Below, one piece after another: positions 40,901 through 55,900 of a stretch of DNA of 61,008 nucleotides (position 1 is the stretch's first letter; every line of letters starts with the position of its first letter). Position numbers and translations under genes: made by a program. Below the pieces are notes generated by a model. The model was not told the origin of the DNA, did not search any database, and saw only the letters and a program-made list of their open reading frames with translations. Source of the stretch: Owenia fusiformis (taxonomy: Eukaryota > Annelida > Polychaeta > Sabellida > Oweniidae). The stretch covers positions 1 to 61,008 of the forward strand of contig CAIIXF020000602.1 of assembly GCA_903813345.2 (NCBI GenBank), in the 5' to 3' direction.

Positions 40901-43697
40901 GACCATTAATTTCAATTTTAGAGAGAAAAATTTATTTCGTAGCGCTCGTCCGAGGAGGTCTCATGTTAAGTGTGTCTCGGCCGGAGACGTGTCATCCCGA
41001 GATGACACGAGACATCACCACTCTGTTCAACTTGAACTATAACATCATTTTAGACCATTAATTTCAATTTTAGAGAGAAAAATTTATTTCGTAGCGCTCG
41101 TCCGAGGAGGCTCTCATGTTAAGTGTGTCTCGGCCGGAGACGTGTCATCCCGAGATGACACGAGACATCACCACTCTGTTCAACTTGAACTATAACATCA
41201 TTTTAGACCATTAATTTCAATTTTAGAGAGAAAAATTTATTTCGTAGCGCTCGTCCGAGGAGGTCTCATGTTAAGTGTGTCTCGGCCGGAGACGTGTCAT
41301 CCCGAGATGACACGAGACATCACCACTCTGTTCAACTTGAACTATAACATCATTTTAGACCATTAATTTCAATTTTAGAGAGAAAAATTTATTTCGTAGC
41401 GCTCGTCCGAGGAGGTCTCATGTTAAGTGTGTCTCGGCCGGAGACGTGTCATCCCGAGATGACACGAGACATCACCACTCTGTTCAACTTGAACTATAAC
41501 ATCATTTTAGACCATTAATTTCAATTTTAGAGAGAAAAATTTATTTCGTAGCGCTCGTCCGAGGAGGTCTCATGTTAAGTGTGTCTCGGCCGGAGACGTG
41601 TCATCCCGAGATGACACGAGACATCACCACTCTGTTCAACTTGAACTATAACATCATTTTAGACCATTAATTTCAATTTTAGAGAGAAAAATTTATTTCG
41701 TAGCGCTCGTCCGAGGAGGTCTCATGTTAAGTGTGTCTCGGCCGGAGACGTGTCATCCCGAGATGACACGAGACATCACCACTCTGTTCAACTTGAACTA
41801 TAACATCATTTTAGACCATTAATTTCAATTTTAGAGAGAAAAATTTATTTCGTAGCGCTCGTCCGAGGAGGTCTCATGTTAAGTGTGTCTCGGCCGGAGA
41901 CGTGTCATCCCGAGATGACACGAGACATCACCACTCTGTTCAACTTGAACTATAACATCATTTTAGACCATTAATTTCAATTTTAGAGAGAAAAATTTAT
42001 TTCGTAGCGCTCGTCCGAGGAGGCTCTCATGTTAAGTGTGTCTCGGCCGGAGACGTGTCATCCCGAGATGACACGAGACATCACCACTCTGTTCAACTTG
42101 AACTATAACATCATTTTAGACCATTAATTTCAATTTTAGAGAGAAAAATTTATTTCGTAGCGCTCGTCCGAGGAGGCTCTCATGTTAAGTGTGTCTCGGC
42201 CGGAGACGTGTCATCCCGAGATGACACGAGACATCACCACTCTGTTCAACTTGAACTATAACATCATTTTAGACCATTAATTTCAATTTTAGAGAGAAAA
42301 ATTTATTTCGTAGCGCTCGTCCGAGGAGGCTCTCATGTTAAGTGTGTCTCGGCCGGAGACGTGTCATCCCGAGATGACACGAGACATCACCACTCTGTTC
42401 AACTTGAACTATAACATCATTTTAGACCATTAATTTCAATTTTAGAGAGAAAAATTTATTTCGTAGCGCTCGTCCGAGGAGGTCTCATGTTAAGTGTGTC
42501 TCGGCCGGAGACGTGTCATCCCGAGATGACACGAGACATCACCACTCTGTTCAACTTGAACTATAACATCATTTTAGACCATTAATTTCAATTTTAGAGA
42601 GAAAAATTTATTTCGTAGCGCTCGTCCGAGGAGGCTCTCATGTTAAGTGTGTCTCGGCCGGAGACGTGTCATCCCGAGATGACACGAGACATCACCACTC
42701 TGTTCAACTTGAACTATAACATCATTTTAGACCATTAATTTCAATTTTAGAGAGAAAAATTTATTTCGTAGCGCTCGTCCGAGGAGGTCTCATGTTAAGT
42801 GTGTCTCGGCCGGAGACGTGTCATCCCGAGATGACACGAGACATCACCACTCTGTTCAACTTGAACTATAACATCATTTTAGACCATTAATTTCAATTTT
42901 AGAGAGAAAAATTTATTTCGTAGCGCTCGTCCGAGGAGGCTCTCATGTTAAGTGTGTCTCGGCCGGAGACGTGTCATCCCGAGATGACACGAGACATCAC
43001 CACTCTGTTCAACTTGAACTATAACATCATTTTAGACCATTAATTTCAATTTTAGAGAGAAAAATTTATTTCGTAGCGCTCGTCCGAGGAGGTCTCATGT
43101 TAAGTGTGTCTCGGCCGGAGACGTGTCATCCCGAGATGACACGAGACATCACCACTCTGTTCAACTTGAACTATAACATCATTTTAGACCATTAATTTCA
43201 ATTTTAGAGAGAAAAATTTATTTCGTAGCGCTCGTCCGAGGAGGTCTCATGTTAAGTGTGTCTCGGCCGGAGACGTGTCATCCCGAGATGACACGAGACA
43301 TCACCACTCTGTTCAACTTGAACTATAACATCATTTTAGACCATTAATTTCAATTTTAGAGAGAAAAATTTATTTCGTAGCGCTCGTCCGAGGAGGTCTC
43401 ATGTTAAGTGTGTCTCGGCCGGAGACGTGTCATCCCGAGATGACACGAGACATCACCACTCTGTTCAACTTGAACTATAACATCATTTTAGACCATTAAT
43501 TTCAATTTTAGAGAGAAAAATTTATTTCGTAGCGCTCGTCCGAGGAGGCTCTCATGTTAAGTGTGTCTCGGCCGGAGACGTGTCATCCCGAGATGACACG
43601 AGACATCACCACTCTGTTCAACTTGAACTATAACATCATTTTAGACCATTAATTTCAATTTTAGAGAGAAAAATTTATTTCGTAGCGCTCGTCCGAG

Positions 43698-46600
43698 GAG
43701 GTCTCATGTTAAGTGTGTCTCGGCCGGAGACGTGTCATCCCGAGATGACACGAGACATCACCACTCTGTTCAACTTGAACTATAACATCATTTTAGACCA
43801 TTAATTTCAATTTTAGAGAGAAAAATTTATTTCGTAGCGCTCGTCCGAGGAGGTCTCATGTTAAGTGTGTCTCGGCCGGAGACGTGTCATCCCGAGATGA
43901 CACGAGACATCACCACTCTGTTCAACTTGAACTATAACATCATTTTAGACCATTAATTTCAATTTTAGAGAGAAAAATTTATTTCGTAGCGCTCGTCCGA
44001 GGAGGTCTCATGTTAAGTGTGTCTCGGCCGGAGACGTGTCATCCCGAGATGACACGAGACATCACCACTCTGTTCAACTTGAACTATAACATCATTTTAG
44101 ACCATTAATTTCAATTTTAGAGAGAAAAATTTATTTCGTAGCGCTCGTCCGAGGAGGTCTCATGTTAAGTGTGTCTCGGCCGGAGACGTGTCATCCCGAG
44201 ATGACACGAGACATCACCACTCTGTTCAACTTGAACTATAACATCATTTTAGACCATTAATTTCAATTTTAGAGAGAAAAATTTATTTCGTAGCGCTCGT
44301 CCGAGGAGGTCTCATGTTAAGTGTGTCTCGGCCGGAGACGTGTCATCCCGAGATGACACGAGACATCACCACTCTGTTCAACTTGAACTATAACATCATT
44401 TTAGACCATTAATTTCAATTTTAGAGAGAAAAATTTATTTCGTAGCGCTCGTCCGAGGAGGTCTCATGTTAAGTGTGTCTCGGCCGGAGACGTGTCATCC
44501 CGAGATGACACGAGACATCACCACTCTGTTCAACTTGAACTATAACATCATTTTAGACCATTAATTTCAATTTTAGAGAGAAAAATTTATTTCGTAGCGC
44601 TCGTCCGAGGAGGTCTCATGTTAAGTGTGTCTCGGCCGGAGACGTGTCATCCCGAGATGACACGAGACATCACCACTCTGTTCAACTTGAACTATAACAT
44701 CATTTTAGACCATTAATTTCAATTTTAGAGAGAAAAATTTATTTCGTAGCGCTCGTCCGAGGAGGTCTCATGTTAAGTGTGTCTCGGCCGGAGACGTGTC
44801 ATCCCGAGATGACACGAGACATCACCACTCTGTTCAACTTGAACTATAACATCATTTTAGACCATTAATTTCAATTTTAGAGAGAAAAATTTATTTCGTA
44901 GCGCTCGTCCGAGGAGGTCTCATGTTAAGTGTGTCTCGGCCGGAGACGTGTCATCCCGAGATGACACGAGACATCACCACTCTGTTCAACTTGAACTATA
45001 ACATCATTTTAGACCATTAATTTCAATTTTAGAGAGAAAAATTTATTTCGTAGCGCTCGTCCGAGGAGGTCTCATGTTAAGTGTGTCTCGGCCGGAGACG
45101 TGTCATCCCGAGATGACACGAGACATCACCACTCTGTTCAACTTGAACTATAACATCATTTTAGACCATTAATTTCAATTTTAGAGAGAAAAATTTATTT
45201 CGTAGCGCTCGTCCGAGGAGGTCTCATGTTAAGTGTGTCTCGGCCGGAGACGTGTCATCCCGAGATGACACGAGACATCACCACTCTGTTCAACTTGAAC
45301 TATAACATCATTTTAGACCATTAATTTCAATTTTAGAGAGAAAAATTTATTTCGTAGCGCTCGTCCGAGGAGGTCTCATGTTAAGTGTGTCTCGGCCGGA
45401 GACGTGTCATCCCGAGATGACACGAGACATCACCACTCTGTTCAACTTGAACTATAACATCATTTTAGACCATTAATTTCAATTTTAGAGAGAAAAATTT
45501 ATTTCGTAGCGCTCGTCCGAGGAGGTCTCATGTTAAGTGTGTCTCGGCCGGAGACGTGTCATCCCGAGATGACACGAGACATCACCACTCTGTTCAACTT
45601 GAACTATAACATCATTTTAGACCATTAATTTCAATTTTAGAGAGAAAAATTTATTTCGTAGCGCTCGTCCGAGGAGGCTCTCATGTTAAGTGTGTCTCGG
45701 CCGGAGACGTGTCATCCCGAGATGACACGAGACATCACCACTCTGTTCAACTTGAACTATAACATCATTTTAGACCATTAATTTCAATTTTAGAGAGAAA
45801 AATTTATTTCGTAGCGCTCGTCCGAGGAGGTCTCATGTTAAGTGTGTCTCGGCCGGAGACGTGTCATCCCGAGATGACACGAGACATCACCACTCTGTTC
45901 AACTTGAACTATAACATCATTTTAGACCATTAATTTCAATTTTAGAGAGAAAAATTTATTTCGTAGCGCTCGTCCGAGGAGGTCTCATGTTAAGTGTGTC
46001 TCGGCCGGAGACGTGTCATCCCGAGATGACACGAGACATCACCACTCTGTTCAACTTGAACTATAACATCATTTTAGACCATTAATTTCAATTTTAGAGA
46101 GAAAAATTTATTTCGTAGCGCTCGTCCGAGGAGGTCTCATGTTAAGTGTGTCTCGGCCGGAGACGTGTCATCCCGAGATGACACGAGACATCACCACTCT
46201 GTTCAACTTGAACTATAACATCATTTTAGACCATTAATTTCAATTTTAGAGAGAAAAATTTATTTCGTAGCGCTCGTCCGAGGAGGTCTCATGTTAAGTG
46301 TGTCTCGGCCGGAGACGTGTCATCCCGAGATGACACGAGACATCACCACTCTGTTCAACTTGAACTATAACATCATTTTAGACCATTAATTTCAATTTTA
46401 GAGAGAAAAATTTATTTCGTAGCGCTCGTCCGAGGAGGTCTCATGTTAAGTGTGTCTCGGCCGGAGACGTGTCATCCCGAGATGACACGAGACATCACCA
46501 CTCTGTTCAACTTGAACTATAACATCATTTTAGACCATTAATTTCAATTTTAGAGAGAAAAATTTATTTCGTAGCGCTCGTCCGAGGAGGTCTCATGTTA

Positions 46601-49600
46601 AGTGTGTCTCGGCCGGAGACGTGTCATCCCGAGATGACACGAGACATCACCACTCTGTTCAACTTGAACTATAACATCATTTTAGACCATTAATTTCAAT
46701 TTTAGAGAGAAAAATTTATTTCGTAGCGCTCGTCCGAGGAGGTCTCATGTTAAGTGTGTCTCGGCCGGAGACGTGTCATCCCGAGATGACACGAGACATC
46801 ACCACTCTGTTCAACTTGAACTATAACATCATTTTAGACCATTAATTTCAATTTTAGAGAGAAAAATTTATTTCGTAGCGCTCGTCCGAGGAGGTCTCAT
46901 GTTAAGTGTGTCTCGGCCGGAGACGTGTCATCCCGAGATGACACGAGACATCACCACTCTGTTCAACTTGAACTATAACATCATTTTAGACCATTAATTT
47001 CAATTTTAGAGAGAAAAATTTATTTCGTAGCGCTCGTCCGAGGAGGTCTCATGTTAAGTGTGTCTCGGCCGGAGACGTGTCATCCCGAGATGACACGAGA
47101 CATCACCACTCTGTTCAACTTGAACTATAACATCATTTTAGACCATTAATTTCAATTTTAGAGAGAAAAATTTATTTCGTAGCGCTCGTCCGAGGAGGTC
47201 TCATGTTAAGTGTGTCTCGGCCGGAGACGTGTCATCCCGAGATGACACGAGACATCACCACTCTGTTCAACTTGAACTATAACATCATTTTAGACCATTA
47301 ATTTCAATTTTAGAGAGAAAAATTTATTTCGTAGCGCTCGTCCGAGGAGGTCTCATGTTAAGTGTGTCTCGGCCGGAGACGTGTCATCCCGAGATGACAC
47401 GAGACATCACCACTCTGTTCAACTTGAACTATAACATCATTTTAGACCATTAATTTCAATTTTAGAGAGAAAAATTTATTTCGTAGCGCTCGTCCGAGGA
47501 GGTCTCATGTTAAGTGTGTCTCGGCCGGAGACGTGTCATCCCGAGATGACACGAGACATCACCACTCTGTTCAACTTGAACTATAACATCATTTTAGACC
47601 ATTAATTTCAATTTTAGAGAGAAAAATTTATTTCGTAGCGCTCGTCCGAGGAGGTCTCATGTTAAGTGTGTCTCGGCCGGAGACGTGTCATCCCGAGATG
47701 ACACGAGACATCACCACTCTGTTCAACTTGAACTATAACATCATTTTAGACCATTAATTTCAATTTTAGAGAGAAAAATTTATTTCGTAGCGCTCGTCCG
47801 AGGAGGTCTCATGTTAAGTGTGTCTCGGCCGGAGACGTGTCATCCCGAGATGACACGAGACATCACCACTCTGTTCAACTTGAACTATAACATCATTTTA
47901 GACCATTAATTTCAATTTTAGAGAGAAAAATTTATTTCGTAGCGCTCGTCCGAGGAGGTCTCATGTTAAGTGTGTCTCGGCCGGAGACGTGTCATCCCGA
48001 GATGACACGAGACATCACCACTCTGTTCAACTTGAACTATAACATCATTTTAGACCATTAATTTCAATTTTAGAGAGAAAAATTTATTTCGTAGCGCTCG
48101 TCCGAGGAGGTCTCATGTTAAGTGTGTCTCGGCCGGAGACGTGTCATCCCGAGATGACACGAGACATCACCACTCTGTTCAACTTGAACTATAACATCAT
48201 TTTAGACCATTAATTTCAATTTTAGAGAGAAAAATTTATTTCGTAGCGCTCGTCCGAGGAGGTCTCATGTTAAGTGTGTCTCGGCCGGAGACGTGTCATC
48301 CCGAGATGACACGAGACATCACCACTCTGTTCAACTTGAACTATAACATCATTTTAGACCATTAATTTCAATTTTAGAGAGAAAAATTTATTTCGTAGCG
48401 CTCGTCCGAGGAGGTCTCATGTTAAGTGTGTCTCGGCCGGAGACGTGTCATCCCGAGATGACACGAGACATCACCACTCTGTTCAACTTGAACTATAACA
48501 TCATTTTAGACCATTAATTTCAATTTTAGAGAGAAAAATTTATTTCGTAGCGCTCGTCCGAGGAGGTCTCATGTTAAGTGTGTCTCGGCCGGAGACGTGT
48601 CATCCCGAGATGACACGAGACATCACCACTCTGTTCAACTTGAACTATAACATCATTTTAGACCATTAATTTCAATTTTAGAGAGAAAAATTTATTTCGT
48701 AGCGCTCGTCCGAGGAGGTCTCATGTTAAGTGTGTCTCGGCCGGAGACGTGTCATCCCGAGATGACACGAGACATCACCACTCTGTTCAACTTGAACTAT
48801 AACATCATTTTAGACCATTAATTTCAATTTTAGAGAGAAAAATTTATTTCGTAGCGCTCGTCCGAGGAGGTCTCATGTTAAGTGTGTCTCGGCCGGAGAC
48901 GTGTCATCCCGAGATGACACGAGACATCACCACTCTGTTCAACTTGAACTATAACATCATTTTAGACCATTAATTTCAATTTTAGAGAGAAAAATTTATT
49001 TCGTAGCGCTCGTCCGAGGAGGTCTCATGTTAAGTGTGTCTCGGCCGGAGACGTGTCATCCCGAGATGACACGAGACATCACCACTCTGTTCAACTTGAA
49101 CTATAACATCATTTTAGACCATTAATTTCAATTTTAGAGAGAAAAATTTATTTCGTAGCGCTCGTCCGAGGAGGTCTCATGTTAAGTGTGTCTCGGCCGG
49201 AGACGTGTCATCCCGAGATGACACGAGACATCACCACTCTGTTCAACTTGAACTATAACATCATTTTAGACCATTAATTTCAATTTTAGAGAGAAAAATT
49301 TATTTCGTAGCGCTCGTCCGAGGAGGTCTCATGTTAAGTGTGTCTCGGCCGGAGACGTGTCATCCCGAGATGACACGAGACATCACCACTCTGTTCAACT
49401 TGAACTATAACATCATTTTAGACCATTAATTTCAATTTTAGAGAGAAAAATTTATTTCGTAGCGCTCGTCCGAGGAGGTCTCATGTTAAGTGTGTCTCGG
49501 CCGGAGACGTGTCATCCCGAGATGACACGAGACATCACCACTCTGTTCAACTTGAACTATAACATCATTTTAGACCATTAATTTCAATTTTAGAGAGAAA

Positions 49601-49930
49601 AATTTATTTCGTAGCGCTCGTCCGAGGAGGTCTCATGTTAAGTGTGTCTCGGCCGGAGACGTGTCATCCCGAGATGACACGAGACATCACCACTCTGTTC
49701 AACTTGAACTATAACATCATTTTAGACCATTAATTTCAATTTTAGAGAGAAAAATTTATTTCGTAGCGCTCGTCCGAGGAGGTCTCATGTTAAGTGTGTC
49801 TCGGCCGGAGACGTGTCATCCCGAGATGACACGAGACATCACCACTCTGTTCAACTTGAACTATAACATCATTTTAGACCATTAATTTCAATTTTAGAGA
49901 GAAAAATTTATTTCGTAGCGCTCGTCCGAG
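43698..49930 (+). repeat. 152-bp-rich section (13 + 1 + 27 monomers)
   Basis: From 43698 there are 13 consecutive 152-bp units (1,976 bp), one 153-bp unit at 45674, and 27 consecutive 152-bp units from 45827 to 49930 (4,104 bp). All 40 shorter units carry GGTCTC in place of GGCTCTC, and I saw no other difference. This is the main reservoir of the 152-bp variant and shows local spread of one allele. Confidence 0.92.
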
Positions 49931-52900
49931 GAGGCTCTCATGTTAAGTGTGTCTCGGCCGGAGACGTGTCATCCCGAGATGACACGAGACATCACCACTC
50001 TGTTCAACTTGAACTATAACATCATTTTAGACCATTAATTTCAATTTTAGAGAGAAAAATTTATTTCGTAGCGCTCGTCCGAGGAGGCTCTCATGTTAAG
50101 TGTGTCTCGGCCGGAGACGTGTCATCCCGAGATGACACGAGACATCACCACTCTGTTCAACTTGAACTATAACATCATTTTAGACCATTAATTTCAATTT
50201 TAGAGAGAAAAATTTATTTCGTAGCGCTCGTCCGAGGAGGCTCTCATGTTAAGTGTGTCTCGGCCGGAGACGTGTCATCCCGAGATGACACGAGACATCA
50301 CCACTCTGTTCAACTTGAACTATAACATCATTTTAGACCATTAATTTCAATTTTAGAGAGAAAAATTTATTTCGTAGCGCTCGTCCGAGGAGGTCTCATG
50401 TTAAGTGTGTCTCGGCCGGAGACGTGTCATCCCGAGATGACACGAGACATCACCACTCTGTTCAACTTGAACTATAACATCATTTTAGACCATTAATTTC
50501 AATTTTAGAGAGAAAAATTTATTTCGTAGCGCTCGTCCGAGGAGGTCTCATGTTAAGTGTGTCTCGGCCGGAGACGTGTCATCCCGAGATGACACGAGAC
50601 ATCACCACTCTGTTCAACTTGAACTATAACATCATTTTAGACCATTAATTTCAATTTTAGAGAGAAAAATTTATTTCGTAGCGCTCGTCCGAGGAGGTCT
50701 CATGTTAAGTGTGTCTCGGCCGGAGACGTGTCATCCCGAGATGACACGAGACATCACCACTCTGTTCAACTTGAACTATAACATCATTTTAGACCATTAA
50801 TTTCAATTTTAGAGAGAAAAATTTATTTCGTAGCGCTCGTCCGAGGAGGTCTCATGTTAAGTGTGTCTCGGCCGGAGACGTGTCATCCCGAGATGACACG
50901 AGACATCACCACTCTGTTCAACTTGAACTATAACATCATTTTAGACCATTAATTTCAATTTTAGAGAGAAAAATTTATTTCGTAGCGCTCGTCCGAGGAG
51001 GTCTCATGTTAAGTGTGTCTCGGCCGGAGACGTGTCATCCCGAGATGACACGAGACATCACCACTCTGTTCAACTTGAACTATAACATCATTTTAGACCA
51101 TTAATTTCAATTTTAGAGAGAAAAATTTATTTCGTAGCGCTCGTCCGAGGAGGCTCTCATGTTAAGTGTGTCTCGGCCGGAGACGTGTCATCCCGAGATG
51201 ACACGAGACATCACCACTCTGTTCAACTTGAACTATAACATCATTTTAGACCATTAATTTCAATTTTAGAGAGAAAAATTTATTTCGTAGCGCTCGTCCG
51301 AGGAGGTCTCATGTTAAGTGTGTCTCGGCCGGAGACGTGTCATCCCGAGATGACACGAGACATCACCACTCTGTTCAACTTGAACTATAACATCATTTTA
51401 GACCATTAATTTCAATTTTAGAGAGAAAAATTTATTTCGTAGCGCTCGTCCGAGGAGGCTCTCATGTTAAGTGTGTCTCGGCCGGAGACGTGTCATCCCG
51501 AGATGACACGAGACATCACCACTCTGTTCAACTTGAACTATAACATCATTTTAGACCATTAATTTCAATTTTAGAGAGAAAAATTTATTTCGTAGCGCTC
51601 GTCCGAGGAGGCTCTCATGTTAAGTGTGTCTCGGCCGGAGACGTGTCATCCCGAGATGACACGAGACATCACCACTCTGTTCAACTTGAACTATAACATC
51701 ATTTTAGACCATTAATTTCAATTTTAGAGAGAAAAATTTATTTCGTAGCGCTCGTCCGAGGAGGCTCTCATGTTAAGTGTGTCTCGGCCGGAGACGTGTC
51801 ATCCCGAGATGACACGAGACATCACCACTCTGTTCAACTTGAACTATAACATCATTTTAGACCATTAATTTCAATTTTAGAGAGAAAAATTTATTTCGTA
51901 GCGCTCGTCCGAGGAGGCTCTCATGTTAAGTGTGTCTCGGCCGGAGACGTGTCATCCCGAGATGACACGAGACATCACCACTCTGTTCAACTTGAACTAT
52001 AACATCATTTTAGACCATTAATTTCAATTTTAGAGAGAAAAATTTATTTCGTAGCGCTCGTCCGAGGAGGTCTCATGTTAAGTGTGTCTCGGCCGGAGAC
52101 GTGTCATCCCGAGATGACACGAGACATCACCACTCTGTTCAACTTGAACTATAACATCATTTTAGACCATTAATTTCAATTTTAGAGAGAAAAATTTATT
52201 TCGTAGCGCTCGTCCGAGGAGGCTCTCATGTTAAGTGTGTCTCGGCCGGAGACGTGTCATCCCGAGATGACACGAGACATCACCACTCTGTTCAACTTGA
52301 ACTATAACATCATTTTAGACCATTAATTTCAATTTTAGAGAGAAAAATTTATTTCGTAGCGCTCGTCCGAGGAGGCTCTCATGTTAAGTGTGTCTCGGCC
52401 GGAGACGTGTCATCCCGAGATGACACGAGACATCACCACTCTGTTCAACTTGAACTATAACATCATTTTAGACCATTAATTTCAATTTTAGAGAGAAAAA
52501 TTTATTTCGTAGCGCTCGTCCGAGGAGGCTCTCATGTTAAGTGTGTCTCGGCCGGAGACGTGTCATCCCGAGATGACACGAGACATCACCACTCTGTTCA
52601 ACTTGAACTATAACATCATTTTAGACCATTAATTTCAATTTTAGAGAGAAAAATTTATTTCGTAGCGCTCGTCCGAGGAGGCTCTCATGTTAAGTGTGTC
52701 TCGGCCGGAGACGTGTCATCCCGAGATGACACGAGACATCACCACTCTGTTCAACTTGAACTATAACATCATTTTAGACCATTAATTTCAATTTTAGAGA
52801 GAAAAATTTATTTCGTAGCGCTCGTCCGAGGAGGCTCTCATGTTAAGTGTGTCTCGGCCGGAGACGTGTCATCCCGAGATGACACGAGACATCACCACTC

Positions 52901-55900
52901 TGTTCAACTTGAACTATAACATCATTTTAGACCATTAATTTCAATTTTAGAGAGAAAAATTTATTTCGTAGCGCTCGTCCGAGGAGGCTCTCATGTTAAG
53001 TGTGTCTCGGCCGGAGACGTGTCATCCCGAGATGACACGAGACATCACCACTCTGTTCAACTTGAACTATAACATCATTTTAGACCATTAATTTCAATTT
53101 TAGAGAGAAAAATTTATTTCGTAGCGCTCGTCCGAGGAGGCTCTCATGTTAAGTGTGTCTCGGCCGGAGACGTGTCATCCCGAGATGACACGAGACATCA
53201 CCACTCTGTTCAACTTGAACTATAACATCATTTTAGACCATTAATTTCAATTTTAGAGAGAAAAATTTATTTCGTAGCGCTCGTCCGAGGAGGCTCTCAT
53301 GTTAAGTGTGTCTCGGCCGGAGACGTGTCATCCCGAGATGACACGAGACATCACCACTCTGTTCAACTTGAACTATAACATCATTTTAGACCATTAATTT
53401 CAATTTTAGAGAGAAAAATTTATTTCGTAGCGCTCGTCCGAGGAGGCTCTCATGTTAAGTGTGTCTCGGCCGGAGACGTGTCATCCCGAGATGACACGAG
53501 ACATCACCACTCTGTTCAACTTGAACTATAACATCATTTTAGACCATTAATTTCAATTTTAGAGAGAAAAATTTATTTCGTAGCGCTCGTCCGAGGAGGC
53601 TCTCATGTTAAGTGTGTCTCGGCCGGAGACGTGTCATCCCGAGATGACACGAGACATCACCACTCTGTTCAACTTGAACTATAACATCATTTTAGACCAT
53701 TAATTTCAATTTTAGAGAGAAAAATTTATTTCGTAGCGCTCGTCCGAGGAGGCTCTCATGTTAAGTGTGTCTCGGCCGGAGACGTGTCATCCCGAGATGA
53801 CACGAGACATCACCACTCTGTTCAACTTGAACTATAACATCATTTTAGACCATTAATTTCAATTTTAGAGAGAAAAATTTATTTCGTAGCGCTCGTCCGA
53901 GGAGGCTCTCATGTTAAGTGTGTCTCGGCCGGAGACGTGTCATCCCGAGATGACACGAGACATCACCACTCTGTTCAACTTGAACTATAACATCATTTTA
54001 GACCATTAATTTCAATTTTAGAGAGAAAAATTTATTTCGTAGCGCTCGTCCGAGGAGGCTCTCATGTTAAGTGTGTCTCGGCCGGAGACGTGTCATCCCG
54101 AGATGACACGAGACATCACCACTCTGTTCAACTTGAACTATAACATCATTTTAGACCATTAATTTCAATTTTAGAGAGAAAAATTTATTTCGTAGCGCTC
54201 GTCCGAGGAGGCTCTCATGTTAAGTGTGTCTCGGCCGGAGACGTGTCATCCCGAGATGACACGAGACATCACCACTCTGTTCAACTTGAACTATAACATC
54301 ATTTTAGACCATTAATTTCAATTTTAGAGAGAAAAATTTATTTCGTAGCGCTCGTCCGAGGAGGCTCTCATGTTAAGTGTGTCTCGGCCGGAGACGTGTC
54401 ATCCCGAGATGACACGAGACATCACCACTCTGTTCAACTTGAACTATAACATCATTTTAGACCATTAATTTCAATTTTAGAGAGAAAAATTTATTTCGTA
54501 GCGCTCGTCCGAGGAGGCTCTCATGTTAAGTGTGTCTCGGCCGGAGACGTGTCATCCCGAGATGACACGAGACATCACCACTCTGTTCAACTTGAACTAT
54601 AACATCATTTTAGACCATTAATTTCAATTTTAGAGAGAAAAATTTATTTCGTAGCGCTCGTCCGAGGAGGCTCTCATGTTAAGTGTGTCTCGGCCGGAGA
54701 CGTGTCATCCCGAGATGACACGAGACATCACCACTCTGTTCAACTTGAACTATAACATCATTTTAGACCATTAATTTCAATTTTAGAGAGAAAAATTTAT
54801 TTCGTAGCGCTCGTCCGAGGAGGCTCTCATGTTAAGTGTGTCTCGGCCGGAGACGTGTCATCCCGAGATGACACGAGACATCACCACTCTGTTCAACTTG
54901 AACTATAACATCATTTTAGACCATTAATTTCAATTTTAGAGAGAAAAATTTATTTCGTAGCGCTCGTCCGAGGAGGCTCTCATGTTAAGTGTGTCTCGGC
55001 CGGAGACGTGTCATCCCGAGATGACACGAGACATCACCACTCTGTTCAACTTGAACTATAACATCATTTTAGACCATTAATTTCAATTTTAGAGAGAAAA
55101 ATTTATTTCGTAGCGCTCGTCCGAGGAGGCTCTCATGTTAAGTGTGTCTCGGCCGGAGACGTGTCATCCCGAGATGACACGAGACATCACCACTCTGTTC
55201 AACTTGAACTATAACATCATTTTAGACCATTAATTTCAATTTTAGAGAGAAAAATTTATTTCGTAGCGCTCGTCCGAGGAGGCTCTCATGTTAAGTGTGT
55301 CTCGGCCGGAGACGTGTCATCCCGAGATGACACGAGACATCACCACTCTGTTCAACTTGAACTATAACATCATTTTAGACCATTAATTTCAATTTTAGAG
55401 AGAAAAATTTATTTCGTAGCGCTCGTCCGAGGAGGCTCTCATGTTAAGTGTGTCTCGGCCGGAGACGTGTCATCCCGAGATGACACGAGACATCACCACT
55501 CTGTTCAACTTGAACTATAACATCATTTTAGACCATTAATTTCAATTTTAGAGAGAAAAATTTATTTCGTAGCGCTCGTCCGAGGAGGCTCTCATGTTAA
55601 GTGTGTCTCGGCCGGAGACGTGTCATCCCGAGATGACACGAGACATCACCACTCTGTTCAACTTGAACTATAACATCATTTTAGACCATTAATTTCAATT
55701 TTAGAGAGAAAAATTTATTTCGTAGCGCTCGTCCGAGGAGGCTCTCATGTTAAGTGTGTCTCGGCCGGAGACGTGTCATCCCGAGATGACACGAGACATC
55801 ACCACTCTGTTCAACTTGAACTATAACATCATTTTAGACCATTAATTTCAATTTTAGAGAGAAAAATTTATTTCGTAGCGCTCGTCCGAGGAGGCTCTCA

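Larger units (their letters stand above)
30403..43697 (+). repeat. Type 3 section mixing 153-bp and 152-bp monomers
   Basis: 152-bp GGTCTC units start at 33314, 33925, 36219, 37748, 38053, 38970, 39428, 39886, 40803, 40955, 41260-41868 (five), 42479, 42784 and 43089-43393 (three). A 151-bp unit at 30862 combines GGTCTC with a lost C in CGTCGAGG. The other units are 153 bp apart from two of 156 bp. The frequency of 152-bp units rises from left to right. Some spacing is regular (458 bp twice from 38970), but no stable higher-order repeat is established. Confidence 0.9.
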
